From assembly GCA_033398695.1 (NCBI GenBank), contig CM065809.1:179046501-179110500 (forward strand): 64,000 bases of DNA, given 5' to 3'. The position numbers and the translations under genes were made by a program. Shown in pieces: positions 1-11,057 of the stretch. Source of the stretch: Orobanche coerulescens (lineage: Eukaryota > Streptophyta > Magnoliopsida > Lamiales > Orobanchaceae). The notes beneath the pieces were generated by a model. That model ran no database searches, was not told the DNA's origin, and saw only the letters and a program-made list of their open reading frames with translations. Within the stretch, counting starts at the first letter, position 1; each line of letters opens with the position of its first letter.

Positions 1-208
1 TGTCGTTGACAGCTATTGATGGGCTGGAGTCAAAGATCCTTATTCTGCGGCGCCATTCGCGGATCTGCACGTGGGTCTTCGCTCCGAGATCCGGTCTTCG
101 TAGGTCTGACGGATGATGGCCTTACATGTGGCAAAGGACGGTCGTCCTTGGTCGGGCACCAGAGTCGATCGTTAGGTGCCAAGAGGCGATCGTCCTGGAC
201 GTCGATCG
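1..208. other. Left flank of the outer gypsy element; unidentified
   Basis: This is CG-rich sequence with no coding frame I trust. It ends in GATCG (204-208), which reappears directly after the outer retrotransposon at 19962-19966. Positions 1-208 and 19967 onward are therefore the two halves of one former target site. The right half contains a TATAAAT-like word near 20070, so the target may itself have been an older repeat or a promoter, but I cannot name it. Confidence 0.5.
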
Positions 209-539
209 TGTAATACCCGGTTGTAATTCATTAATTTTCATTCAGTAATTATCAGTTTGTAATTGTCACTCAGTGTATTTTCACTCAATTATAATCATTC
301 ATCAATCATGTTCTTTCACCGTGTTCACCGTTCGGAAAAACTTCGAGTTGTGTATCGTTATTGTTCATTGTTTCAACTTTCCTCATATGAGTTCAACTTT
401 GTTAGATCACCATTAATTTTTGGTAACTCCAAAAATTCTAAATCTTTGCAATATTATAGAGCATCGAGATAGCTTTCCAATGGTTCAAACGGTGAGTCAA
501 TCGGAGTCCGGACGAGAGAGTTATGGTCGTTTTAGCTCA

Positions 540-897
540 CCCGCTCATTTTTCAGCTTTTGGCCGATCACTGCCGACCGGACTCGGTCGTGTCATCCGAC
601 ACGGCCCGTGCCGTACTCGTCCGGAGAATGCCGAAGTATCTGCCCACAAGACTCGACCGTGTCGTTTGGCACGGCCGAGTCGAACCCTTCCGGATAAGCC
701 AGGATCGTCTGCCCAGCACGCCCGACCGTGTCGTCTGGCACGGTCGAGTCATGCCGAGTCGCCGCTTGACGGGTCATCGTCGGGAGGCCCTCCGCGCGCG
801 ACCGTGTCAAGCAGACACGGTCGAGTCCTCGCCGGCCACCTGTCGGCCAATCAGGCGACACGCCCGTGCCGATCGGCACGGGCCGTGTCCGGCAGGG
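540..897 (+). repeat. CG-rich palindromic word cluster in LTR U3 (Tekay)
   Basis: Repeated words of the type CGACCGTGTCGTNTGGCACGG and GACACGGCCCGTGCC recur on both strands, all with a CG-containing inverted core. The block sits directly upstream of the LTR TATA box. The 3' LTR counterpart is 8130-8488. ORFs called here in several frames are by-products of stop-poor CG-rich sequence. The role is unknown; U3 placement suggests a promoter or chromatin function (inference). Confidence 0.75.
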
Positions 898-908
898 TAG
901 TCAACCTT

Positions 909-915
909 TATAAAT
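909..915 (+). promoter_or_regulatory. LTR TATA box (TATAAAT)
   Basis: TATAAAT lies just downstream of the CG-rich palindromic block in the 5' LTR. The 3' LTR has the same box at 8499-8505. It is the expected core promoter for genomic RNA of the element; the start site would be about 30 bp downstream. Confidence 0.65.
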
Positions 916-2567
916 TCATTTTTTGAGCATTTCAGCTCATTCTTTCCAGTTTTTTCCACCTTTTACGAGAGAGAGAAGCTTGAGGGAGAGTTTTCTTCAT
1001 CAATTATCATTTGAGTGTTTGATTTTCTTCATTTCCTTTCGATCGTGAAGCCCGGAAAATCAATCTAACGCGTGTTCTTCGATTTTAGTACTTGAATCTT
1101 CAAGAGGTAATTCCTTCAACACTTTGGACTTCGATTTTGTGTTTAGATATGATGATTTGGACGTTATAATCATGTTATATGAAGGTATATGTATATGATT
1201 ATGAGTTTGTATAAGGATTCATTGGATTATTGAGGGATTATTCAAGAACACCTTGAATATCGAGTTGGAATTGGGGATTTTCGACTAATTGATGTTTTAA
1301 TCACATTTTGGATATTCATAACGGATTATTGATCGTATTGGAGTTGTTTTGTTGGTTTGAAACACTTCTTGGGGGATTTGATATTGGTATATCGAGGTTT
1401 GATTGTAAACAATCGGAGTTTGGATACTACGTGTTTGATTTAATGCCTCTATGGACTTGGTTTAGTCGTATCGACGTTTTGAGTTCGTTATATTCGTGTT
1501 TGATTCGTATATTGAACGGATTGTTGGTAATTGTATTATTTAAGGTTGTTCGAGCGACCGATATCTCAATTATGACGTTGTTCGTGGACGGACATTCTTC
1601 ATCGTTGTTGTGTAAGTTAATTCTTACTCGGTTAAAAGGATATTCATACCTTTTGTTGTTGATCATTCACAATCATAACTCATTCATCATTGTATTAATC
1701 ATATTAAAACTTGTTATTGTCAATTAATCACTTCAGTCATAAGGAACGACGGTTCCAATCTTTTCGTTGAGCTATCATTCATTTCATTATTACTCTCATC
1801 TCGGTGAGTCATTCTTGACTTTGTCAGATTATTATTTATTCATTGATATTCATTACGGTCATTCTCGTTCATATGACCTTCTGGGTTCATATTGCGTGGC
1901 CGGGTGCGGATGTGTGGAATTTTTAGTCGGGCACGTTATGGCCATGTATTGGGAGTGATACATTGGACTGTGCACACGGTAGCAGTTACCTCCGTGAGAC
2001 TAATTAGGTACAAGGACTGGTGTGTACGGTCATTCGTATTGTACACTTGCACGAGAACACTACGGGCGTACTATGATACCCCTCTTCAGCGTAATTCATA
2101 ACTAAGAATATTTCATAACTTCATTAAATCATGATTGTGTATTTTTCAACCCTTGAGGATTGTTGTTACGTATGGCGACCCGTTTGGGGATTTTGTTTTT
2201 CGTGTCTTGGCAAGGCAAAGGCACGGGGAGAACACGCTGACGTCGAGGAGTCCAGTGATACTAGAAGGGGGCCCCACTGCTCGATCACTTATTCATCATT
2301 TAAGTTTCCTTTATTTATTCATTGCAGACATTCCGTTTGAATACTCGTTTCATTCGGTGTTGTGTATTTTATCGTCACATAAGATACACAAGTATTCTAT
2401 TTTATCCAGGTGTGTTGTACGAAACTCCTAATCGGAGTAATTGATGTTGTAATGTGGTTCGGTACTACATTTACCCTGTGTAATTCATTTTTTTTCATTC
2501 GCCTGGTGGGTCCAAGTCGGGGGTCCACGGCACTGTAATATCCGCCTAGTTTGGGGTGTTACAGAGT

Positions 2568-2579
2568 TGGTATCGGAGC
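2568..2579 (+). other. Primer-binding site, initiator tRNA-Met type
   Basis: TGGTATCGGAGC follows the 5' LTR after a 4-base spacer. It matches the usual plant iMet primer site TGGTATCAGAGC except for one A-to-G change. Confidence 0.85.
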
Positions 2580-2794
2580 GTGGTTTTGAATACTACCTTC
2601 CGAGTCATGTCTCATTTGAAGTCATCGTCATCAGACTAGTATCATTGGACTTTCGTGTCACGTGTGACCTGTGCAAATGCCGAGCCAATCGCCAAGAAAG
2701 AACAGTAAGATTTCTAACGCCATGGAATAATTTATGGCAATAATCATTCATTCATCATTCATCAATTAACAATCCTCAAACATCATCATTCATT

Positions 2795-2935
2795 ATGATC
2801 AGGACGATCATATTAACTCATTAATCACTTAATTCATTTCAATACTCAGTTAATGATCAGGACGATCATATTAACTCATTAATCACTTAATTCCTTTTAT
2901 TACTCAGTTGTCGATCTGGATGGTCATATTATCAA
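2795..2935 (+). repeat. 58-bp tandem repeat in the retrotransposon leader
   Basis: Two and a half copies of a unit starting TGATCAGGACGATCATATTA (2796 and 2854, period 58) lie between the primer site and gag. A third, diverged copy begins near 2910. The rest of 2580-3118 is AT-rich untranslated leader. Confidence 0.7.
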
Positions 2936-3118
2936 TCTTATTAAGTTATTCAAGATAATCACTTCAAGAATTTTATCAGATAATCATGTCACTTCAGTAA
3001 ATCATTCATATAATCACTAAGTTAGAACATGTATACTCATTTTCATCATCTCATGACATAATCATAACGTGATATTCATGCGGGGACTATAATCATCATG
3101 TGACTTTCCTACTTCAGT

Positions 3119-4375
3119 ATGGAGAGAGCAAGAAGAGGACGCGGAGGACGAGGCCGTGGTACGGGCCGAATCCCGAGAAATCGTGCGAACACACGTGCGA
3201 ACGCGAGGAATAATGTTAACTCATCTAGCAGTGACGCTGCCACTCATTCACCAGGGCATGATCATTCACTTTCGGGGAGTCATACTCGGGACACGGCTCA
3301 GTCAGAAGGTGTTCGGATCGATCCACTCGCCTTTATGCAGGGCATGATGGCCCAGATGACTCAGATGACACAACTAATGAAGACGATGCATAACTCAGTC
3401 AATCAAAATCAACAGGCTCCTCCGCCGCCACCTCAGAGGCAAGAGAGGAACGTGAGCAATATCATCGGCGACATCTCTCGCCAGAGGCCACCTACTTTTG
3501 AGGGCTCGTCTGAGCCGGCGGATATTATTCATTGGCTCGAGCATTTCGAGAAGTTGTTTGCTATGGTAGAGTGTCCCGAAGGACACAAAGTTTCTGTTGC
3601 GGCTTACTACAGGTAAGAGCGCACATTCTTGGTGGTTGTCGTTGAAGCCCACCGAAGGATCATGTACTTGGGAGCAGTTCAAGACTCTCATGATGGAGAG
3701 ATATTATCCGGCCCCACTCGGAGAGGCCAAGTCAGCCGAATTACTCACCCCGACCCTCAACAGACGAGGATGTTCTCGCCATTGCCGAGAAATTTCAGAA
3801 CTTCTTAGTTCGCCTCATCTATCATTCATTCCGAGGCGGATAAGATTAAGTATTTCAAGAAGAGGTGAAATCCCGTATGAGATTACAATTGCTTAATCAT
3901 AATTGCACCACGTTGGCGAATTCATTGAGAAAGCTCTTACCTATGAGCTTACGCTAAAGAAATTGCTAAGCGGCAACCTTAAATCTGCTATCAAGAAATC
4001 GAAGAATCGTAATCGATCGAAGGCGGCCGACAACCTTCAAGAAACCTCGTGCGGGCTCGCTTTTACGAGCGACCTCTGTGACGCCTAAACCCGCGGAATC
4101 TCGATCACGAGCGGCGATTCGGCCATCACATTATAAGCGTGGGGATCTTGGTCATGTCGGCACCAAGTGTCCGAGATGCATCACGTGTCATAATCTGTGG
4201 AATTGTTGGGCATAAGGCCGTTTTTGCCGTAGGGACTCCAAACCTACTCGGCGTCATCTCGAGCCCCGGCGATCGGCCGTTGAGAATCGAGCCACTCAAT
4301 CGGCGTCGTTTAAAGCAGCGAGAGCGACTAAAGGTGGAGCCTATAGTCGTGACAGGAGCGTCGGTCTGGGACTAG
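3119..4375 (+). pseudogene. gag of the Tekay-like element (frameshifted)
   Basis: The first ORF, starting at 3119, has an Arg/Gly-rich N-terminus. A Met/Gln-rich stretch follows, then the start of the retrotransposon gag domain (residues about 118-165, with RQRPPTFEGSSEPADIIHWL). The frame then breaks near 3610 and continues in other frames to about 4375, where the zinc-knuckle part is too damaged to read. Gag normally forms the cytoplasmic virus-like particle. The frameshifts mean no full-length protein is predicted, although some could be assembly errors. Confidence 0.8.
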
Positions 4376-4379
4376 CAAA

Positions 4380-5727
4380 CCCGGATTTATGAGATGAAGA
4401 AGACCGATGATCCCGAGGCCCAAATGATCTCGTACACTCGATATTCTATCTCAACCTTTGTGTGTACCCTTTTTGATACTGGAGCATCGCATTCATTCAT
4501 TTAATAGTCATGTTTGAGTAGACTAAGTCAGTGTAGTGCTACAAGTTGTGAGCCTTATGTCATTGGTCTACCCGATGGTAGACGAATTATCGTGTCGTGA
4601 GATTCGGGATCGCCCATTCGGTTTCACGGTCGTGTATGGCGGCGGACCTTATCGTGGTAGATTTGCCTACAGACGACGTCATCTTGCTTATAGATTGGAT
4701 GTATCGTCAAGATGCCAACATTAGTGTCCGTAAGCGTATGATTACTATCATTTCAGACGATGGGGTTGAATGTGTGTTTCAGGGAGGTAATCCCGGCTGT
4801 TCTGGTAAGGTCATTAATTTGATGAAAGCAGTGCGATTACTCAGTCAGGGATGTGTCGGTTATTGGTGCTATATGACCAAAACCGAGGAATCATCAGTAA
4901 TGTTGTCGGATATTCCGGTAGTAAGGGAATATGCCGATGTATTTCCAGACGAGTTACCTGGTTTGCCTCCACAGAGGGATGTGGAATTCACGATTGAGTT
5001 GGAGCCTGGTACGTCCCCGATATCGAAGGCACCGTACCGAATGGCCCCGACCGAAATGCGAGAGTTGAAGAATCAACTTGAGGAATTGTTCGAGAAAGGT
5101 TATATCCGACCGAGTGCGTCCCCGTGGGGAGCACCAGTGCTGTTTGTCAAAAAGAAGGATGGTTCTTTTCGCTTGTGTATCGATTATCGGGAGTTGAATA
5201 GGGTGACAATCAAGAATAAGTATCCTTTACCCCGTATCGATGACCTTTTGGATCAACTTCAGGGAGCTTCAGTATTTTCCAAGATCGACTTAAGATCTGG
5301 ATATCATCAGCTACGGATTCGAGAGTCGGATATCGCGAGGACGGCGTTTCGAACACGCTATGGTCATTTTGAGTTCGTAGTTATGCCGTTCGGGCTAACT
5401 AATGCACCTGCGGTATTCATGGAACTAATGAATCGGGTCTTCATTGACTTTTTGGATCGATTTGTTGTTGTCTTCATCGATGACATTTTGATTTATTCTC
5501 GTAACCGAGAGGAACATGAGATTCATCTTCATCAGGTTCTCGACGTGCTGAGACGAGAGCAACTTTATGGAAAGTTTTCCAAATGTGAGTTCTGGATGTC
5601 CGAAGTGACGTTTCTCGGACATGTAATTTCATCAGATGGAGTGCGTGTTGATCCTCAGAAGACGGAGGCTATCCAGGATTGGTTACCTCCGAAGAATGTT
5701 AAGGAAATCGAAGCTTCCTCGGATTAG
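4380..5727 (+). pseudogene. pol 5' part: aspartic protease and reverse transcriptase
   Basis: The protease core DTGAS is readable at 4475-4489, in a different frame from the long ORF. From about 4888 to 5727 the RT is nearly intact. It opens with [19 protein letters not shown], followed by [16 protein letters not shown], the DLRSGYHQ block and the catalytic [11 protein letters not shown] (about 5470-5500), which is the YxDD-type active site with two adjacent Asp. The frame is lost at about 5727. The RT sequence is typical of plant chromoviruses of the Tekay/Del group. Confidence 0.9.
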
Positions 5728-7775
5728 CGGTTATTATCGGAGGTTTGTGAAAGGATTTTCCAAAATTGCTCAACCATTGAACCTTTTGCGGAAGGATAAG
5801 AAATACACGTGGTCCGACGCGTGTCACGGAGTTTTTAGGAACTCAAGAGCCGGTTAATGTCGGACTGTACTTTCCTTGCCGCGAGGGACGGAAGGATTTG
5901 TGGTTTATAGTGATGCGTCGGACAGGTCTCGGATGTGTACTCATGCGAAGCAGGAAGGTTATTGCCTATGCTTCACGGCGATTGAGACCTTACGAAGTTA
6001 ATTATCCGACACACGACCTTGAGCTAGCGGTAGTAGTGTTCGCTTTGAAGATTTGGCGTCATTACCTTTATGGCGTCACTTGTCGATATTCACCGATCAT
6101 AAAAGTTTAAAGTATATATTTACTCGAAGGAGTTAAATATGCGGCAGGCGGTGGTTAGAACTAATCAAGGATTATGATATTGAGATCCTTTACCACCCGG
6201 GCAAGGCGAACGTTGTCGCCGACGCCTTGAGTCGTAAGTCCGTTCAGGAGCAGATGCTTGCTCGTTTAACAATTCAGAAGGAGCTCCAACAGGAATTCCT
6301 TAGACCCGAGATCGAGTGCAGCCGGCGAGTTCGGGACAGCTTTGTATGTTAGAGATTTCATCATCTCTTGAGAATGCAATCGGGAGAATCGTGGTTCAGA
6401 CCCAGCATTGTTGCGCATTCGTGAGGATGTGGCTCAGGGGAAAGCCCCTGGATTCGTGGTCCACGAGGATGGACTTTTGAGGTTTAAGAACCGGATGTGC
6501 GTACCGGCGAATGACGAGTTGAAAAACTCGATTTTGAGAGAAGCTCATGCTACCCCTTATTCTGTTCACCCGGTCTAGCAAGATGTATAAAGACTTGAAA
6601 CAAAATTACTGGTGGAGTAATATGAAGCGAGAAGTCGCGAATTTGTTTCGAGATGCTTAACTTGCCAACAAGTCAAGATTGAACATCGGCGGCCGTGGGT
6701 ATCTTGAAACCTCTCCTATTCCAGTGGAAATGGGAAGACAATTCTATGGATTTCATCACGAGTTTGCGGCCAGTCGTCGTGGCATGAATACGATCCAGGT
6801 GATTGTGGACCGCTTAACTAAATCAGCTCATTTTCTTGAGATTAAGGATACTTGGGGTCCGAGAGACTTGCCCGACTATTCATCAAAGAGATAGTGAGAC
6901 CGCACGGTACTCTAAAAGTATCGTTTCCGATCGTGACGGACGGTTTGTGTCACATTTTTGGAAATCGATTCATCGTGCTATGGGAACTCGGCTTAATCTC
7001 GATCGCCTTTCATCCTCGGTCAGACGGACAATCGAGAGGACTATTCGGACATTAGAGGACATGTTGAGAGCTTGCGTCCTCGATTGGAAGGACGATTGGG
7101 AAGCCCAACTACCATTGATCGAGTTCACGTATAATAATAGTTGGCATGCTTCCATTAAGATGGCACCTTACGAGGCCTTGTACGGTCGTCGTTGTCGTTC
7201 TCCTTTGTGTTGGGATGACTTGTCAGAATCAATCGGCACCGAGCCCGATATGCTTATAGCCGCCCGGGAGAAGGTAGCTTTGATCAAGAGTCGTTTGTTG
7301 ACAGCTCAGAGTCGGCGAAATCATATGCGTATAACCGTAAATCGACCATTAGAGTTCGAGGCTGGTGACCATGTGTTGGTCAAGGTATCCCCGAGTCGTA
7401 GTATCTTCCGTTTTGGGAAGAGGAAAGTTAGTCGAGATTCATTGGACCGTTTGAGATTTTGGATCGAGTAGGCGAGTTAGCTTATCGGTTGGCTTTACCT
7501 CCGGCGTTGAGCCGAATTCATAATGTGTTTCATGTCTCTCGATTGCGAAAGTATGTTGCCGACCCGAGTCACATCTGCAGTTCGACAATCGAAATCGCGA
7601 CGACCACTCATATGAGGAGCGTCTATACGAGTCTTAGAGCGGCGAATCAAACAGCTTGAGAAATAAGACGATTCCTTTGGTTAAGATTCGATGGTCTAGA
7701 CATGGAGTCGAAGAGGCCACTTGGGAAACCGAGGATAGTATGCGGGAGAGTTATCCCGAGTTGTTTGACCCTTAG
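5728..7775 (+). pseudogene. pol 3' part: RNase H, integrase, chromodomain-like tail
   Basis: This follows the RT with repeated frame changes. RNase H blocks are recognisable at 5890-6100 ([20 protein letters not shown]). Integrase core pieces run from 6720 to 7430, including VIVDRLTKSAHF, SDRDGRFVSHFW, FHPRSDGQ and APYEALYGRRCRSP. The end at 7669-7775 reads KIRWSRHGVEEATWETED and then RESYPELFDP, a chromodomain-like tail that targets such elements to heterochromatin in related families. Damage is spread throughout, so the reading frame is not functional as written. Confidence 0.88.
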
Positions 7776-7806
7776 TTTCGAGACGAAACTCTTTTAAGGG
7801 GGTGTA

Positions 7807-9475
7807 TGTAATACCGGTTGTAATTCATTCATTTTCATTCGGTAATTATCGATGTAATTGTCACTCGTGTATTTTCACTCAATTATAATCATTCATCAAT
7901 CATGTTCTTTCACCGTGTTCACCGCTCGGAAAAACTTCGAGTTGTGTATCGTTATTGTTCATTGTTTCAACTTTCCTCATATGAGTTCGACTTTGTTAGA
8001 TCACCATTAATTTTGGTAACTCCAAAAATTCTAAATCTTTGCAATATTATAGAGCATCGAGATAGCTTTCCAATGGTTCAAACGGTGAGTCAATCGAGTC
8101 GGACGAGAGAGTTATGGTCGTTTTAGCTCACCCGCTCATTTTTCGACTTTTGGCGATCCGCCGACCCGACTCTGTCGTCTCGACCCACACCGCCCGTCCC
8201 GTACTCGTCCGGAGAATGCCGAAGTAACTGCCCACAAGACTCGACCGGGTCGTTTGGCACGGCCGAGTCGAACCCTTCCGGATAAGCCAGATCGTCGCCC
8301 GGCCACGCCCGGCCGTGTGTCGTGCAGCGCGGTCGAGTCATGCCGAGACTCTGTCGGACGGGTCAAAGTAGGGAGGACCTCCGCGCCGCGACCGAGTCAA
8401 GCAAGAAACGGTCGAGTCCATGTCGGCCAGTGTCGGCCAAGCGTGCGACACGACCGTGCCCGATCGGCACGGCCGTGTCCGGCAGGGTAGTCAACCTTTA
8501 TAAATTCATTTTTGAGCATTTCACTCATTCTTTCGATTTTTCCACCTTTTACGAGAGAGAGAAGCTTGAGGGAGAGTTTTCTTCATCAATTATCATTTGA
8601 GTGTTTGATTTTCTTCATTTCCTTTCGATCGTGAAGCCCGGAAAATCAATCTAACGCGTGTTCTTCGGATTTTAGTACTTGAATCTTCAAGAGGTAATTC
8701 CTTCAACACTTTGGACTTCGATTTTGTGTTGAGATATGATGTTTTGGACGTTATAATCATGTTATATGAAGGGATATGTATATGATTATGAGTTTGTATA
8801 AGGATTCATTGGATTATTGAGGGATTATTCAAGAACACCTTGAATATCGAGTTGGAATTGGGGATTTTCGACTAATTGATGTTTTAATCACATTTTTGGA
8901 TATTCATAACGGATTATTGATCGTATTGGAGTTGTTTTGTTGGTTTTAAACACTTCTTGGGGGATTTGATATTGGTATATCGAGGTTTGATTGTAAACAA
9001 TCGGAGTTTGGATACTACGTGTTTGATTTAATGCCTCTATGGACTTGGTTTAGTCGTATCGACGTTTTGAGTTCGTTATATTCGTGTTTGATTCGTATAT
9101 TGAACGGATTGTTGGTAATTGTATTATTTAAGGTTGTTCGAGCGACCGATATCTCAATTAGGACGTTGTTCGTGGACGGACATTCTTCATCGTTGTTGTG
9201 TAAGTTAATTCTTACTCGGTTAAAAGGATATTCATACCTTTTGTTGTTGATCATTCACAATCATAACTCATTCATCATTGTATTAATCATATTAAAACTT
9301 GTTATTGTCAATTAATCACTTCAGTCATAAGGAACGACGGTTCCAATCTTTTCGTTGAGCTATCATTCATTTCATTATTACTCTCATCTCGGTGAGTCAT
9401 TCTTGACTTTGTCAGATTATTATTTATTCATTGATATTCATTACGGTCATTCTCGTTCATATGACCTTCTGGGTT
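7807..9475 (+). repeat. 3' LTR of the Tekay-like element, left part
   Basis: It starts TGTAATACCGG after a short purine-rich tract (about 7790-7804). It matches 5' LTR positions 209 to about 1889, then stops inside the word GGGTT where the Athila-like element inserted. The remainder is at 19280-19961. Confidence 0.95.
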
Positions 9476-10910
9476 TGATAAGTGGTAATTTTACCACTTA
9501 TTTCTAGGATTTTATACTAGGTTTTTATCTCGTTTCGTGATTAATGTGCTCGTATTTGGCTTATTTATGATTAGTCGAGCCGTATTACGCGTTTGGGTTG
9601 GTTTTAGTGTGTTTGCAGGTTTTTAGAGCCAAAAGGACCCAAAACGAGACAAAGGACCGAGAGTCGAATCAAGCGGACGAAGAAATGGATTTTTGCGAAG
9701 CAGTCGAACCTATCGGCCCAAGATATCGATAGATAGGCGCCCAAAGGAGATTACGCCTGCCAAGTGAAGAGATCGACGAACCATCTATCGGCGACTATCG
9801 GCCGATAGGCAGAAAAGGCTTCCCAGTGAGCTCTCGTTTTTGGGATTTTGACTCTTTTGGATATTATTTATTTCCTAGATTAGGGCTAATCGGGATTTTA
9901 ACCCCCTTAGGCTATAAAAACACCCTTCTAGACCTAGTTTCAAAGACTTTTATCATATTGGATCATTCTTTTCATTCTTTTCATCTTTTACAATTTTTAG
10001 ATCTTCTTAGCAAGATTAATTTCTTTGATGCAAGAACTTTTTGGAGGAGAATTATTATTGTTTTTGGGAGATTGAAGACTCGGAGTTCATCCATAAGGGT
10101 TGTAATCTCTCTTTTCATATTAATAATATGCATTCTTCATCTATTTCTTGTCTAATTTCAATTATGTCTGGCTAATTCCTTTGATTGATTCTAGGGTTAG
10201 TAAATTTAATTGATGATCACATGATATTCCTTTGATTACCTTTTGACCTTTCATCCTAGGCTTGTGTTCAAGTTGTGTTAAATCTCACGTTAGATTAAAG
10301 GGCCCTTAATCGATGCATGTTAGCTAATTGATTTCATCCGGAAGGAGTAATTGATTAGTGGAAATACTTGACACACAATATGATTTTATCTTGAGACCTA
10401 GCGGAGAAAGATAAATCATAGATAAATAAGTTGGTGCTTTTTAAGTGATTTCAATTCTTTGAGCCCTGACGGGGAAAAGGGTTTTAATTAACTATCTTTC
10501 TAGGTTGCCTTGACAGGAATTCTAGATCGACCGAGTGATTATTTCTAGGATTGAATTAAATTTTGGGGAGAAGGAATCAAGTGAATGGATTGTGTGAACT
10601 CAATTAGATGATACTACCCTAGGATCAATTACCTTTCGACTTGTGATTTTATCTTGTTAATTTGCTTTATTTGCTTAATTTAGATTATTCATCTTTTATT
10701 CAATTTTTGTTCCTCGATTTTTTAAGTTAGATAATTAGAATCAAAACAATTTTCTGACTCTAAATAGCGATCAAATTTTGAGTAGAGTTAATTCCTTTAT
10801 TTTCGACACATCAATTCCCTTGGGTTCGACACCTTGGAAATACTCCGAGGTTTTACAAATTTTAAAATTGATCGGATTTGAAAACCATACTACACGAATA
10901 CTAGCGATCA
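9476..10910 (+). repeat. 5' LTR of the Athila-like element
   Basis: This LTR is 1435 bp with TGAT...ATCA ends. The first bases form a perfect inverted repeat: arm ATAAGTGGTAA, a TT loop, then the mirrored arm (9478-9501). TATAAAAA lies at 9913-9920. TATCGGCCGATA occurs exactly at 9796-9807, with damaged copies around 9712-9745. It pairs with 17839-19274; differences cluster in the palindromic zone 9700-9960. Confidence 0.95.
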
Positions 10911-10915
10911 ATTTT

Positions 10916-10931
10916 TGGCGCCGTTGCCGGG
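10916..10931 (+). other. Primer-binding site, tRNA-Asp type
   Basis: TGGCGCCGTTGCCGGG starts 5 bases after the LTR. It is the complement of the 3' end of plant tRNA-Asp, the primer used by Athila-group elements. Confidence 0.9.
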
Positions 10932-11057
10932 AATTGATAGAAAATTTAAGGGAATAATTCGAAAAAGAAGAGATTGTTACTTTAGGTAGTTTACTTTTAT
11001 TATTAATATTCGATCTCGTTTCCTCACATCTTGTTTTCTTTTCCTTGTAGGCGGTGC

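Larger units (their letters stand above)
209..2563 (+). repeat. 5' LTR of the Tekay-like element (2355 bp)
   Basis: It starts TGTAATACCC and ends GGGGTGTTACA. It aligns over its full length with 7807-9475 plus 19280-19961. Most of the LTR is nearly identical between copies, but a CG-rich palindromic block (about 540-890) differs much more. ORFs inside, for example 1308-1727, are accidental because they fall wholly in LTR sequence and have no domain. Confidence 0.95.

Noticed and set aside
523..926. Overlapping ORFs on both strands in the CG-rich LTR block
   Set aside because: The block is a stop-poor palindromic repeat. The same ORFs shift frame in the paired LTR (8123-8600) and show no domain.
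1308..1727. 139-residue ORF, and its relative at 9019-9315
   Set aside because: It lies inside an LTR and is not conserved in length between the two LTR copies. No domain is recognised.
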